A stretch of 64,000 nt of DNA. Origin: Echria macrotheca. Taxonomy: Eukaryota; Ascomycota; Sordariomycetes; Sordariales; Schizotheciaceae. The first letter of the stretch is position 1; each line of letters starts with the position of its first letter. Under the pieces are notes generated by a model. That model saw nothing but the letters and a program-made list of their open reading frames with translations, was not told the origin of the DNA and did not search any database. The translations under genes were made by a program, and so were the position numbers. The DNA lies in the NCBI GenBank assembly GCA_030411725.1, contig MU839849.1, positions 124,001-188,000 of the forward strand. Direction: 5' to 3'. Below are positions 46,077-56,577 of the stretch, piece by piece.

Positions 46077-49000
46077 TATATATATTACGGAAAAAAAGGC
46101 TATTAAACGAATAAATATCCCACAAAAGTAAAGGAAAACGCCTAAACCTTAATAAAAGTCGCTATTAAAAGCTAATTAATACAATAACGAAATTAGAAAA
46201 AAGGATAAAAAACCTATATTTAAGCTTAATAAATTTTAATAAAATATTTTTTTTACTTTATATACTTTTTATAATTAAATTTATACTTATTAGCGTACTT
46301 GCTTTTATAGATTTAGGGTATTTACTTTATAGTTTTATAAATATTACTTTTATAAATTATAATAATTTCCTACATATATTACTCGCTAAACCCCATTCCC
46401 TTTACCTTATTAACGGTATTACCGTAGGTATAATAAAAAAGGTTTACGTTATTATTAATACTTTTAACCCAATTACGGAACATATTTCTTTATTTATTTA
46501 ACTATTTAATAAATTAAACATTATCTTTAACCTACTATAACTTTAGAAATATAATTTAATTATAAATTAGTAAAAGGGTAAATTTATTATCTAAAACTAT
46601 ATTATTTATATATTAAATTATTAAGCTACAAAATAATTATAAATTAAAAGCAAACTGGATTTAAACTAAATCCCTAACCCGGAAATAGGACTGGAATTAA
46701 CTAAATCTAATATAATTAGGTTAGATATTATAATAATAAATGATATAGCCCTTTTTTCTACCGTAAATTTCGTTTTTTACGTAATTCGACTATAAACCGA
46801 ATTTTTAATTATACTACTTATAACTTTTTACGTTATTACTAATATAAAACTAATAATAAATTAATAACTAATAGAGGACTTTATAGCTATTATATTACTA
46901 GCTTTACTACGGGTAATTCTTATTAACGATTTAGATATTAGGGATTTATTACCATATTTTAAGAAATTTTATAATTGGGTAGTAGATACTTTATAGCTTT
47001 AGGTTATTTTAAATAAAAATATTTAAAAGTACCTTAATAAAAAGCTTTTAATTATAAATAATAAAATTTATAAAAAACTTCCCCCTAAATATTATAATTT
47101 TATTTATGTTTTTAAACCTTTAAAAGCTAAAAAGCTTTTACTTTATTACCCTTTTAACTATTAGATTAAGATTAAATTAAGTAAAATATTACTATATTAT
47201 TAGGCTTACCTTATATTATAAGTAAAGCTTTAGGTTATTTAAAAATACCTTAATAAGTATTTTATAAAGGGTTTTATTTAATTTAACTTCTTTTTTATAA
47301 TAATACTTATTTTATTAACCCAAAAATTAAACGGGGAAATTTGGATCTGTATTAATTATTAAGGCTTAAATAACGTTACTATTAAAAACTAATATTTTAT
47401 TTCCCTAATTAAAGAGACCTTAAATATTTTATATAACGTATAATATTTTATAAAAGTTAATATTATAATAGCTTTTAATTGTTTATATATTATATTTGGG
47501 GATAAGTAGAAGATAATGTTTATTATTAGGTTTAAACTTTACAAATACCTAATTGTAAACTTTAAATTTACAAGCGCCTTTAGCTTATTTTAATACTATA
47601 TTAATTATACGTTTTTCGATATTTTAAATAAATACGTTATAATTTACTTTAATAACGTTTTAATTTATAGTAAAATTAAGTTAAAATATTACTAGTATAT
47701 ATGTAAGGTGATTTAACGTTTATATAACGTTAGGTTAACTATTAATATTAAAAAGTATAAATTTGGTATTACCGAAACGAAATATTTTAACCTTATTATC
47801 TTTATAAATAATATACGTATAAACCCCGAAAAAATAGTTTCTATTACTAACTAGTAGAAATTAATTACGTTATAGGATTTATAGTATTTCGTTAGTTTTG
47901 CAAACTTTTACTAATAGTTTATTAAAGGGTTTTTATTTATAGCTTAATTATTAACCTTTTTAATAAGTAAGAAATAGTAGTTAGGTTTACTTTTCCCTAA
48001 GGCTAAAAACGCTTTTTAACGACTAAAGGCTATTTTTATTACAGTATTAATATTAATGTACTTTAATTCCGAAAAGTAGATAATATTAGAGATAAACGCC
48101 TCCGATTAGGCCTTAAAAAGTATTTCTTCCTAATATAATAAAGCTAAGGAACTTTACTTAATGGCTTTTTTCTCTGTAAAATATTTAACGGTTAAGTATA
48201 ATTATAAAATATATAATAAGGAGTTTTTCGTAATTATAAAAGCTTTTAAAAAGTAGTAACTAAAGCTATAAGGATTTTAAAACCTAATTAATATACTTAT
48301 AAATTATAAGGGCTTTAAGTACTTTATTATTATTAAGCTTTTAAATTAACGTTAAGTTTAATCATTAGAGTTTTTTTTAAATTTTAGGTTTTGGATTACG
48401 TATAGATTAGGTTGAAAAGTAATTATATTAGATATTTTATTCCGATTATTAGGTAATGTATTAATAAGTATTTTTAACTTTATAGATAATTAAATTATGA
48501 ATTATTAGCGGGTATTTTTCCCGCTTAATTGGTAAATAATTAATTACGAATTATTTACGTTAGTACGCTTACTTACGTTAAATTTTTTGGAATATATTAA
48601 TACTTATATTAATATTATATATTAAACTTACCGCTTAATTAAGCGGATTATAAAATATATCCGCGACTTAAATTATATTTATTTTTTAGGCGCGATTCGG
48701 AAAAGGTTTTACGTTACTATAAGCGATTATAAGGTTATTTAAAATAGGATTTTCGTTAATAATAGACTTTTTATCTTACTTATTATTAATATATAACTTT
48801 AAATACTTTACTAAAGCTATGTTATAGTATTAATAGGGTATTTAGGATATTATAAAACCTATAACCTTCTCCGCCAATCCTATTATTAATTTTAAATATT
48901 ACGTAATATAGTGTAGTTTATAGTGGGCTGTTACTTTTATGTTAGAATTAAAAACTTAAAAAGCGCGCTTATAGGCTTTTTTAACCTTTTTTTAATCCCG

Positions 49001-49450
49001 TTTTAGCTTTAAACCGATATTTCCGTAAATTATATTAGCTCTTTTTCCCCCTACAAGTGTAACGGTAAAATGTATATTTATATCCTTATAATAGTAGATT
49101 AATTTGTAAAAATATAGTATTATTGCCCTATAGATAATATAATAGTAATTATATTTATTAATACCTTTATTTTCGAGATTTATTGCCTTTATAATATTTT
49201 TAAACGGATTATATCGGATTGGGGGAAATGGTTTGTTTTTATATTTTAGGATGAGCTAAATAGGCAATTAAAAATTACTTTTAAATTATTTACGGCTTAT
49301 TACCCCGAAACTAACGGTTAATTTAAAATTATTAATGTAATAGTTAAATAATACCTTAGATCCTTTTACTTATTTTATCAAAATAATTAGGTAAATTAGT
49401 TACCTTTTATTAAGTTTACCTTAAATAATTATACCTTTAAAATTATTAAA
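46077..49450 (+). pseudogene. Gypsy gag-pol remnant (zinc knuckle, PR, RT, RNase H, integrase)
   Basis: At 46077-46118 a C-x2-C-x4-H-x4-C knuckle is visible with all three Cys now Tyr and His now Tyr, exactly as RIP would change TGT/TGC/CAT. The protease region follows at about 46.25-46.45 kb. The RT block G-L-N-N-V-T-I-K-N lies near 47.37 kb. The RT catalytic box at about 47637-47669 reads IIYFNNVLIYS, with both Asp changed to Asn. RNase H (LEINASD...YNKEFFVIIKAF) is at about 48.08-48.26 kb. The integrase core (SDWGKWFVFIFWDEL, then LFTAYYPETNGQF) is at about 49.2-49.33 kb. The copy cannot be active. Confidence 0.85.
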
Positions 49451-50814
49451 CTATTACTATTTTTTACAACAATAATTTTTACTATTAATAAAGCTTTAAT
49501 AAAATTTAATAAATATAATAATAAAGCTTAAAGTTTAATACATATTTATAACGTTATAATACTTCTTTATCTACTAATAAATAGCGTTACTAATAAGCGA
49601 TTTAAAAGTTAAGCTACTTTTATAGTAAATAATAACTTTAAAAAGCTTATTAGGCGTAAGTTACGATATATTTACGTATAATATTAAAATAAAAACGTTT
49701 TAAAAGGTTATAAAAATTTTATACAAAAGTTTATTCCTACTAATAATCTTACTAAAAACTTACTTTTAAATCCTACTAAATTTAATAATATATAAGTAAG
49801 TAATAACCTAGACTAAATAGCTAATACTTAAATTGATAAGGAGTTAAAGTACTTTTACAGTTAAAATAAATCACCCTTTTACATTACTATAATTTATTAT
49901 ATATATTAATTATTATAATAATCATTATAGCCCTATTATTTAATAATAATAAAGTATTCCAGTTTTAAAAGTAGTATAAACGTAAAAATCTATATTTAAC
50001 TATAATTATTAAAGATTTTTTTACTATTTAAGCTATTATAACCGATATTAAGTATACGTAAAATTTTATTAACGTACTTTTCGGTAAATCCCAATCTACC
50101 CTAAAAGACAATTATATAGTAAATATTACTATTATTTACGCTAATAACAAATTTTCTAAAATAGAAAAAAATATAGTAAATAATAAATAATTCTTTACTC
50201 CTAAAAAAGAACTTAAAGTTTTATAAAAATAATAACAAAATCTATAATATTAAATTATTAATAAATACTTATTTAAAAGGTATAATATATTTATTAAAAT
50301 AATTATTTATAAGTTAATTTTAATTTTTACGGTACTTTAATAATAATTATTAATAACTAGGTTATTACATTCTAGTTAAAATAACCGTTAAATAAAATAA
50401 GTAATAAAATCCTAATTACCTAACCTAACTAAATAAGTAAAAGTTTTTATTATATAAAGTTAATAAATTATACTAATTAAAAATAGTAATAAAGAAAAAG
50501 AGGATTAGTATAATTTTAATATAAAGAATTTTTATAGGAAGAATAAAAATAATAATAATAAAAGTGGTAAAAATAGTGATTATAATGGTAATTAATAAGC
50601 GGATACTTAGCGGTGAATTTATAACTCTAGGGGTAAAACCCCCCCTAACTATAGAGATTTAACTTACGAAAATTAATAATTATTACACGGATTATTACAT
50701 ATATTTATTTTATAGCTAATTAAGGTAAATACGCTAATTAATATATTTTTTACTTGTATTATATAATATATATTATAGGTTTTCTGGTAATAATTATTTG
50801 AAAATTTAAGTTTT

Positions 50815-50960
50815 TGGTTACTTACCTATAGGTATTTATGGGTACCTATGGGTAACCCAATTTTTTTTCGGGTTACCTATAGGTAACCCATTTTTTTTTC
50901 GGGTTACCCATAAGTAACCCATTTTTTTTTCGGGTTACCCATGGGTAATTCCTAGGCCTA
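50815..50960 (-). repeat. Right terminal inverted repeat with subterminal GGGTTACCC array
   Basis: Mirror image of the left end. Outermost bases read CCTAGGCCTA in the plus orientation, and inside them are three to four GGGTTACCC/GGGTAACCC units separated by T8-9 tracts. Confidence 0.85.
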
Positions 50961-50968
50961 ATATGCCA
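50961..50968 (+). repeat. Target-site duplication, right copy (ATATGCCA)
   Basis: Exact copy of 42374-42381 immediately outside the right terminus. Confidence 0.92.
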
Positions 50969-51312
50969 TGTGGCGAAGCAACATCGCGGCCCAGCATCGC
51001 CAACGGCATGCTTACCCCTGAGCCACCAAGCGACATGATAGGACGGCACAGGCAATCAAAGGAATCCACACCACCGAATCACTGGCCTACAGCCCCTACC
51101 TTGCTCTGGGTTTGTTTTGAACCGGCACCAAATTGATATTGAGGAAGCCCAGGTACGGGTGGCACGATGTTACATCACGGCGCGCCCCAGGCTTGGCAGA
51201 CGACTCCCAAATCCGTGGCAGGCCGGGCAGAACCTTCACGAAGACATCGCCAACTTCACCGGTATATCGTGTCAAAATGAGTTGAAGACCTTAACTATCT
51301 CAGGCCTCTGAT
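50969..51312. other. Short spacer between transposon and DUF3433-like gene
   Basis: Normal GC content resumes sharply at the duplication. No gene; presumably the promoter of the downstream gene. No signal-peptide exon for the disrupted gene at 41-42 kb was recognised here. Confidence 0.5.
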
Positions 51313-53322
51313 ATGACCGAATCATGGGCCGGAATGGCCAACACAACCGAGGCAATCCACCTCGACGGCATTAAACCCCCAGGCACCGAACCATCGACAC
51401 GTTCCGATCATGTGTCTGAGCCAAAACCTGACCTGAGAAAATCCACATCCCAACTTATCACGACTACATCCCAGCCAGCCAACGCAGCGCCGAAGGCGCG
51501 CCTCCTCTCCCAACCAACCCATCTATTCCTCCTCTCCAACATTCTCATCGTCGCCATTACCGTCTATCTCATCATCCTCCTCGTCCTAACAACCTTGTCC
51601 TCAGTCCGCGATGGCCTCATTGTCCTGCGCCGATGGTCCTACGTCCGCACCGAGGAAGGCGCCTTCGAAGGCCTCGCCTTGCTATGGACCGCCCTCCCGA
51701 CACTCGTATTCTCGATCCTAGGATTTCTGATGGGCTGGGTCTTCAAGGACCTGATCGAGCTGACCCCTTTCCTGGAGCTATACCGTGGTCCGGCGCGGGG
51801 TGATCGCTCGGCCGTGCTGGTGGATTACCGCACCGAGTCGCGGCTGTGGGTGGTTCCACGGGCGCTGAGGAGAGGGCATTGGTTGGTTGCGGTGCTGACG
51901 GTCGCGATGCTGATGTATACTGTCGTCGTGGTGCCGCTTTCTGCACATGTGTTTGAGACGCGGATCAGGAGGGTGGCCGAAAGGGAGGATGTCGGGGCGA
52001 GGCAGGTCACTGGGTTCACGCCGGGTCGGTTGAGCGCTGAGGCGGACTACGGGAGGGCGATGGAGGTTGCGTCAGCTAGGGAGGTGTACGGCGGTGGCGG
52101 CGGGGGTGGGGAGTTTACGCGATGGATGATGGGAGAATATATGTTTCCTGCTTTCTCGGCGGCGGGGAAGGCATGGTCGGGGAATAGCACCGTCACGATC
52201 GAGCGGGTGACGGGGTATAGTGCCCAGCTAGGGAACTGCACGTTTCTCGACGAGGAAAAGTATCGAATCTCCGAGGCCGGAAGGGCTGGAAATTCGACGA
52301 CAAACAGCACGACGAATTCAACGACGGGGACGGCTAGGACGGTCAGTCTCAGCGGGGCAGATCAGGGGTGTCTGCTTAAGCTAGACCTGGAAGTCGAGGA
52401 CGGCCGCTATGACCTGTACTTCGGGAGCGGCGTATACCAATGCTCGCAAAACAGAGCGGAGGGAAATCGACCACCAGTGTTCTTCCTCATGGCCTGGCCG
52501 GCCACGACATCCGGAACCAACACATCCTCGCTCGCGCTCAGTCCTCGTCTGATGAGCTGCCAACCCTCATACAAGACGACTGTCGGCTCTCTGTCTATCT
52601 CGACAACCGGCCCCGACATTTCTCTCAGCGCATTCTCCAATACATCATCCACGGATTCCTAGTCCCCGCAACCAGGCTTCGAAAAAGCCCTCCTCGGCAC
52701 GCGGAGCTCAAGTGCCTCGGCAGCAGGCAGCCGAGCACGGGTACAAACCACGGCGTTCGGCAATTTGGTTCTCTCCAGATTTGACATCACCCAGCGCGAC
52801 CCGTCCAAGCCATGGGCCGAGAACGACGTTGACACCGAGAAGGAGCTACGGGCAGGATTAATCGAATCGACGCAGCGCATCTACAACTCGGTCGTCCTCG
52901 CGGCGTTGGCGACCATGGCTCTCGATGAGAACAAGTGGCCGCTCGCGACCAAGGAGAACCTTCGGGCGGTAACGACGGATATCGACGTCGAGAAGCTGTT
53001 TGTGTTTTTCCCTGTCGCAGTTCTTATCTTGGTCGCCCTGATCATGTTGTTGGCGCTGGCTATTGCGTCGTCGATGGTTAGTCGTGAGGTGCGGAACCTC
53101 AATGTCAGTTTGCCAGAAAACATGTTGGCTTACCATGGGTTGCTTCATGGGTGTGGGGATCTGCACCAGGTCGCGGCCGGCGTGTCTGATCCCAGTTTGG
53201 ATGTGGACTTCACGGAAGCGGCGAAGAAGCAGTGGAACGTCAAGACGGCTCTGTTTCACGTTGAGGTCGAAGGAACGAGGAGGCGGCTGCGTGCTCAGGG
53301 GCTACAGTGGAAGGGATCCTAA
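51313..53322 (+). pseudogene. DUF3433-type membrane protein with in-frame TAG
   Basis: One continuous frame of 670 codons is broken only by TAG at 52660-52662. Coding character continues in the same frame after it (GFEKALLGTR, then TTAFGNLVLSRFDITQRDPS, a segment typical of this fungal family). Four hydrophobic segments are seen: LFLLSNILIVAITVYLIILL, LLWTALPTLVFSILGFLMG, LVAVLTVAMLMYTVVVV and, near the end, FFPVAVLILVALIMLLALA. Between segments three and four lies an extracellular-type loop rich in N-glycosylation sites (NSTTNSTTNSTT). The TAG could derive from CAG by one RIP-type C-to-T change, and the transposon is 1.7 kb away. An intron with a weak GTCCCC donor at 52662 could bypass the stop but would remove family-like sequence. 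Function unknown. Confidence 0.72.
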
Positions 53323-53470
53323 CATCAGGTAGTCATTAATACCTATGAGCTTGTATGAACACAAAACCACTCCCGCATTGTCTCGAGTGCCGAGATGATC
53401 AGAATCAAACGCTAAAACGAGCATTCATCTATACTTGACCCTGCCAATCTACCATCATTAATAATGCCGA

Positions 53471-54582
53471 CTATTTCCCATACCCGTATTGAACCTGGGG
53501 CTGCTGGTACGCCTGCGGAGGATACTGCATAGGCTGCCCATCTGGCCCGTACTGTGGCTGCGCATACTGCATCGTCGGTGGTGGGTAGTAGGGTGGCGGT
53601 TGCGGTGTCTGTTGCACTGGTACCTTCCTCGGTCCGCATGCGAACCGTCTGATGATCCCATACAAGCAGCACAGCCCGATGAGCCCGGCGACACCAATGG
53701 CGATGAGGACGCCGATGCTAGCACCCATGCCGAGCTTGAAGAGCGAAAACGTATCTGCAGACGAGGTCGACGAAGACGAGGCAGAACCGGTATTGGAGGC
53801 GGACGGAATGGCTGACGCGCCAGTGACGAGGAAGTTGACGGCCGGGTGGTACAGACTGGCGATGGTAGCAGTTGGCCAGGCTGTCGTCGCAATGAGGCTC
53901 CGGCTTGTCCACCCCGACACCCAGCCGACGTCGCTTGGCACCGTAGCTGGGCGGGCCGTCGGGATCCTGCCCTCGGCGACCAGGATGAGGCTCTGCTGGG
54001 CGGTGAGGGTGAGGTTCTGGTAGCAGTCGTAGACGGCGGCGCCGCTTATGGACGTGGCGGCGTAGTTTCTGCACATGGTGCTTGGTTAGCCCGGGTTGAG
54101 GTTGATCACAAGGGAACTTACGTGGGACAGCAGACGATGGTCTTGGATGAAGAAATCGAGTTCTGGTCGACGGTTGCCGTGGTCCAGCTGCTGGGGCACT
54201 GGGTGCCTCCGGTGAAGTACATGGACTTGATATGCGCATAACCCGGCGGCATGCAGTCTGTCGATGTGAGCTGCTGGTTGGTCGTGAAGTCTGGGAAGTT
54301 GACATCCAGGCCATACGTGTAGAGTATGTCTGAGAGAACACTGGGCGCGAAGGTCGTGCAGCTTGCCGTATTGCACGTGCCGGCAACCAGCGTCGGGATC
54401 GCAGTCGCGCACGACGCCGGCTCGGGCCAAGCCGTGGTGAGGGTGGCCGCGGATCCCACGACATACGTGTAAACATAGTGAGCCACGGGTTGGGCGAACG
54501 ATATCGTCGCCGTTGGGGCCGGTGTCGTAAAGGCCGACACAGCGAGTGCCTCGGCCACTATCGGGCCTGCAAATCCGGGCAT
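53471..54582 (-). CDS. Single-pass surface protein, Ser/Thr-rich ectodomain and Pro/Gln/Tyr-rich tail
   Basis: Two exons (54582-54122 and 54068-53471; 53 bp intron) give 352 residues. The N-terminus (MPGFAGPIVAEALAVSAFTT) may act as a signal sequence. The ectodomain has paired Cys motifs (SCATAI, TCNTASC, DCMPPGY, TQCPSSW, IVCCPT, YDCYQN). A Ser-rich stalk leads to the transmembrane helix LGMGASIGVLIAIGVAGLIGL near 270 and a basic stop-transfer. The cytoplasmic tail repeats PPPYYPPPTMQYAQPQYGP-like words. This plan resembles fungal wall-sensor or mucin-like proteins, but no named domain was recognised. Start choice: the first ATG giving a hydrophobic leader. Confidence 0.72.
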
Positions 54583-55447
54583 TTTGGTTTTGAATGTTCG
54601 GATCCCACGCGCTTGGAAACGAGAGAAGGCGGAGGAAATCCATTGTGGTCGCAATCTTTTAAAAACCCTTTTCATTCCGGTGCCCCGGTCTGGACCTGGA
54701 TTCCGGCGGTGGGAGTGCACACTGCCAAGGCCAGCCCAGGCCAGCCCAACAACGCCATCGCCGTGGTTTGTCCAATCTACAGAGCCGCTATCTTCAGCCC
54801 TTCCTTCGGCTTTCGTCCACATGAAGCTAGGCCCCAGATGTTCGCTGCAAGCAATCGGACCCATGGCCACTTGAATCCCCAATGAGGAACTCCCTGGCGA
54901 GATTGCAGCAGAGTTTACATCTTCCGATTCGTTCTGGCCAATGTGCAGCAAGGCAGTCTGCAGTGTGCGCCGTAGGGCTGAACCACGGCAATATCTTGCA
55001 TTTTCAGCCCGCGGGATTTCAATTCCTCGGGCAGATCTCTCCGGCACGTGCGGTTGCCACAATCCCGTGACGTTCATTTTTTTCACGGTTGATTTATCCT
55101 GTTCTGTTGTGGGGTGGGTGCCTTAGGCCGCACACCACCATATCTTCCATCCTGGACCTTCCAGCCCTTTCCACCTTCACACTTTTCACGACCATAGACT
55201 GTGCAGATAGATCTATGGATCAGTTCACCCACACACCCCCATCATGTTCTGCTGAGCCAGGGTGGCAATGTTGCGTGTGCGAGGTTCGCAAGAAAAAAGA
55301 TTCTTGTGTTATTTTGTATGCCCAAATTCGTTGCACATAACACATGCAAATCGAGGTCTGAAGTCACAGGGTGCAAGAAGAATGGTATCAGGCACTGGAC
55401 AGAAATTTCTTTCCCTTACTACGGGCATAATCTGAACCCCTCAAGTA
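54583..55447. other. Intergenic region
   Basis: 865 bp of promoter and spacer sequence between two minus-strand surface-protein genes. Short frames on both strands lack motifs. Confidence 0.5.
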
Positions 55448-56080
55448 TCATAGCTGAAAGCATCGACACACCCCGCTTATACACGCACACGTCTGACTGC
55501 AACATTGTTCGGGGTTCTCAAAGATGCAAGGCTGCCCCACCGGTATGAGGCCCGACGGACACGTGCATAGTGTTGTGGTTGCCGTCTGCAGTATCGTCGA
55601 GGTCTCTGCCACGGACGCGGTCTTGGTGACGGTGGTGGTGATCGAGGCACTGAGGCTGAGACGACTGCAGCCCCATGTGAGCATGTGGTCAGGAAAGCTG
55701 GTCAGATGCGGCGGTATGAAGATCGTGTCCCGCCCGACCAAGTCGGCGGGGGCGGCTCGTTCGATAGCGGTAGGTACTGCAACGCAGCCGGGGTCGGTAA
55801 CGGTCACAGTTGAGACGACAGTGATGGACCTGAGATGAGCGGGTTAGAAAGGAGACGGACTCGGTGAAGGGAAGTCGTACGTGGTCGGGGTCTCGGTCAC
55901 GGAATATGTCAAAGTTGCGGGGACACTAAGAAGAGAACGACAGAACTCGATTCCGGTTGGTCCGAGCCCGTGGATAGCACTAAGGGCCGCGCCGAGCTGG
56001 CCGCTGCATCTATCGGGGATTCTGGCAAAGACAGTGCCTGACCCGACGGCCAGAAGGCAAAAGAGATGTTTGCCGAACAT
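55448..56080 (-). CDS. Small secreted Cys-rich protein
   Basis: Two exons (56080-55881 and 55829-55448; 51 bp intron) give 193 residues. Signal peptide MFGKHLFCLLAVGSGTVFA, then a short domain with two Cys (RCSGQL, EFCRSL), a Thr/Val-rich stretch (TSITVVSTVTVTDPG), and a C-terminal compact Cys cluster with about ten Cys in 38 residues (LCTCPSGL, QPCIF, EQCCSQTCAC, GVCRC). The terminal cluster looks like a small disulfide-rich knot. Size, secretion and Cys content fit an effector-like or wall protein; function is not assignable. The 3' end has its stop directly after CFQL. Confidence 0.78.
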
Positions 56081-56577
56081 GGTGAATTATGAGATGCAAC
56101 TGATAGCTGGAAAAGAACCCGGGTGTGCGGCATCAAAACTTTAAAGGGAGGACAGACCGAAGGACAGACCGAAGATATGGAATCTCGTCACATCTCATTT
56201 CGTGGCACGCTGCTTGCCTGTTGGCATTTGGCATCTTGGCCTCTTCATTCCCTCCGCGATGGTTGGCACTCATCCCTTGCGTCACCTGAAACCATTGGCA
56301 CATCCTACGTGTTGTCGAGTTTTTCAACAGGCTGTCACAAACCCAAGACAGGAAGAAGGACTGCAAAGGCCATCTTGCACAGACGTGCCAAATAGAAGAG
56401 ACTGACTCTATAGATAGGCACATATTGAGGACGTGAGATATTTGAGATCTAGTAAAATAGCTGCATCCTCGGAGGCCCAAATACGCCTGTTTCTAGCTTT
56501 CTAGCTTCGATGAAAGCATTGTCTACTGGGATGTAAAACCGGGCAACTAATGTCCTCAAAGGTCTCCCCGCGAAGAA
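56081..56577. other. Intergenic region
   Basis: About 500 bp between the secreted protein gene and the transporter gene's 3' end. It holds a 9-10 bp tandem duplication (GACAGACCGAAG) near 56152-56173. No gene. Confidence 0.5.

Larger units (their letters stand above)
44151..50400 (+). mobile_element. Nested Ty3/Gypsy LTR retrotransposon, RIP-mutated
   Basis: The left edge is set at TGTTACGGTACC (44151), typical of fungal Gypsy LTR starts and followed by a TATATATAAGG promoter-like motif. A RIP-altered, shortened relative of the first about 77 bp lies at about 50327-50373 in direct orientation, so the right end lies near or beyond 50.4 kb and is uncertain. Between them, in order on the plus strand, are a gag zinc knuckle, protease, reverse transcriptase, RNase H and integrase remnants. 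That order (integrase last) is Ty3/Gypsy. All frames are broken by TAA/TAG. Confidence 0.75.
42382..50960. mobile_element. 8.6 kb RIP-mutated composite transposon with inverted termini
   Basis: Both ends start with the same inverted sequence TAGGCCTAGGAATTACCCA, and exact 8 bp duplications flank the element. The next 130-160 bp on each side are arrays of GGGTAACCC / CCCATGGG words separated by runs of A or T. The interior is extremely AT-rich, with stop codons in all frames. Decodable stretches differ from family consensus by C-to-T or G-to-A, the RIP signature. Two unrelated coding remnants are present: a histone H3-like gene (minus strand, left part) and a Ty3/Gypsy polyprotein (plus strand, centre and right). 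The simplest reading is a hAT-like DNA element into which a Gypsy copy inserted. No transposase was recognised. Confidence 0.85.

Noticed and set aside
42382..50960. Reading the whole block as a DIRS-type or other inverted-LTR retroelement
   Set aside because: The 8 bp duplication, the integrase-last Gypsy order and the unrelated minus-strand histone remnant outside the putative LTRs fit a nested insertion better; no tyrosine recombinase was seen.
42382..50960. AT-rich block as a centromere core
   Set aside because: It has clean transposon termini, an exact duplication and an abrupt return to normal composition on both sides.
52662..52727. Intron removing the in-frame TAG of the DUF3433-type gene
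   Set aside because: The only donor (GTCCCC) is poor and the removed segment looks coding; kept as an alternative only.
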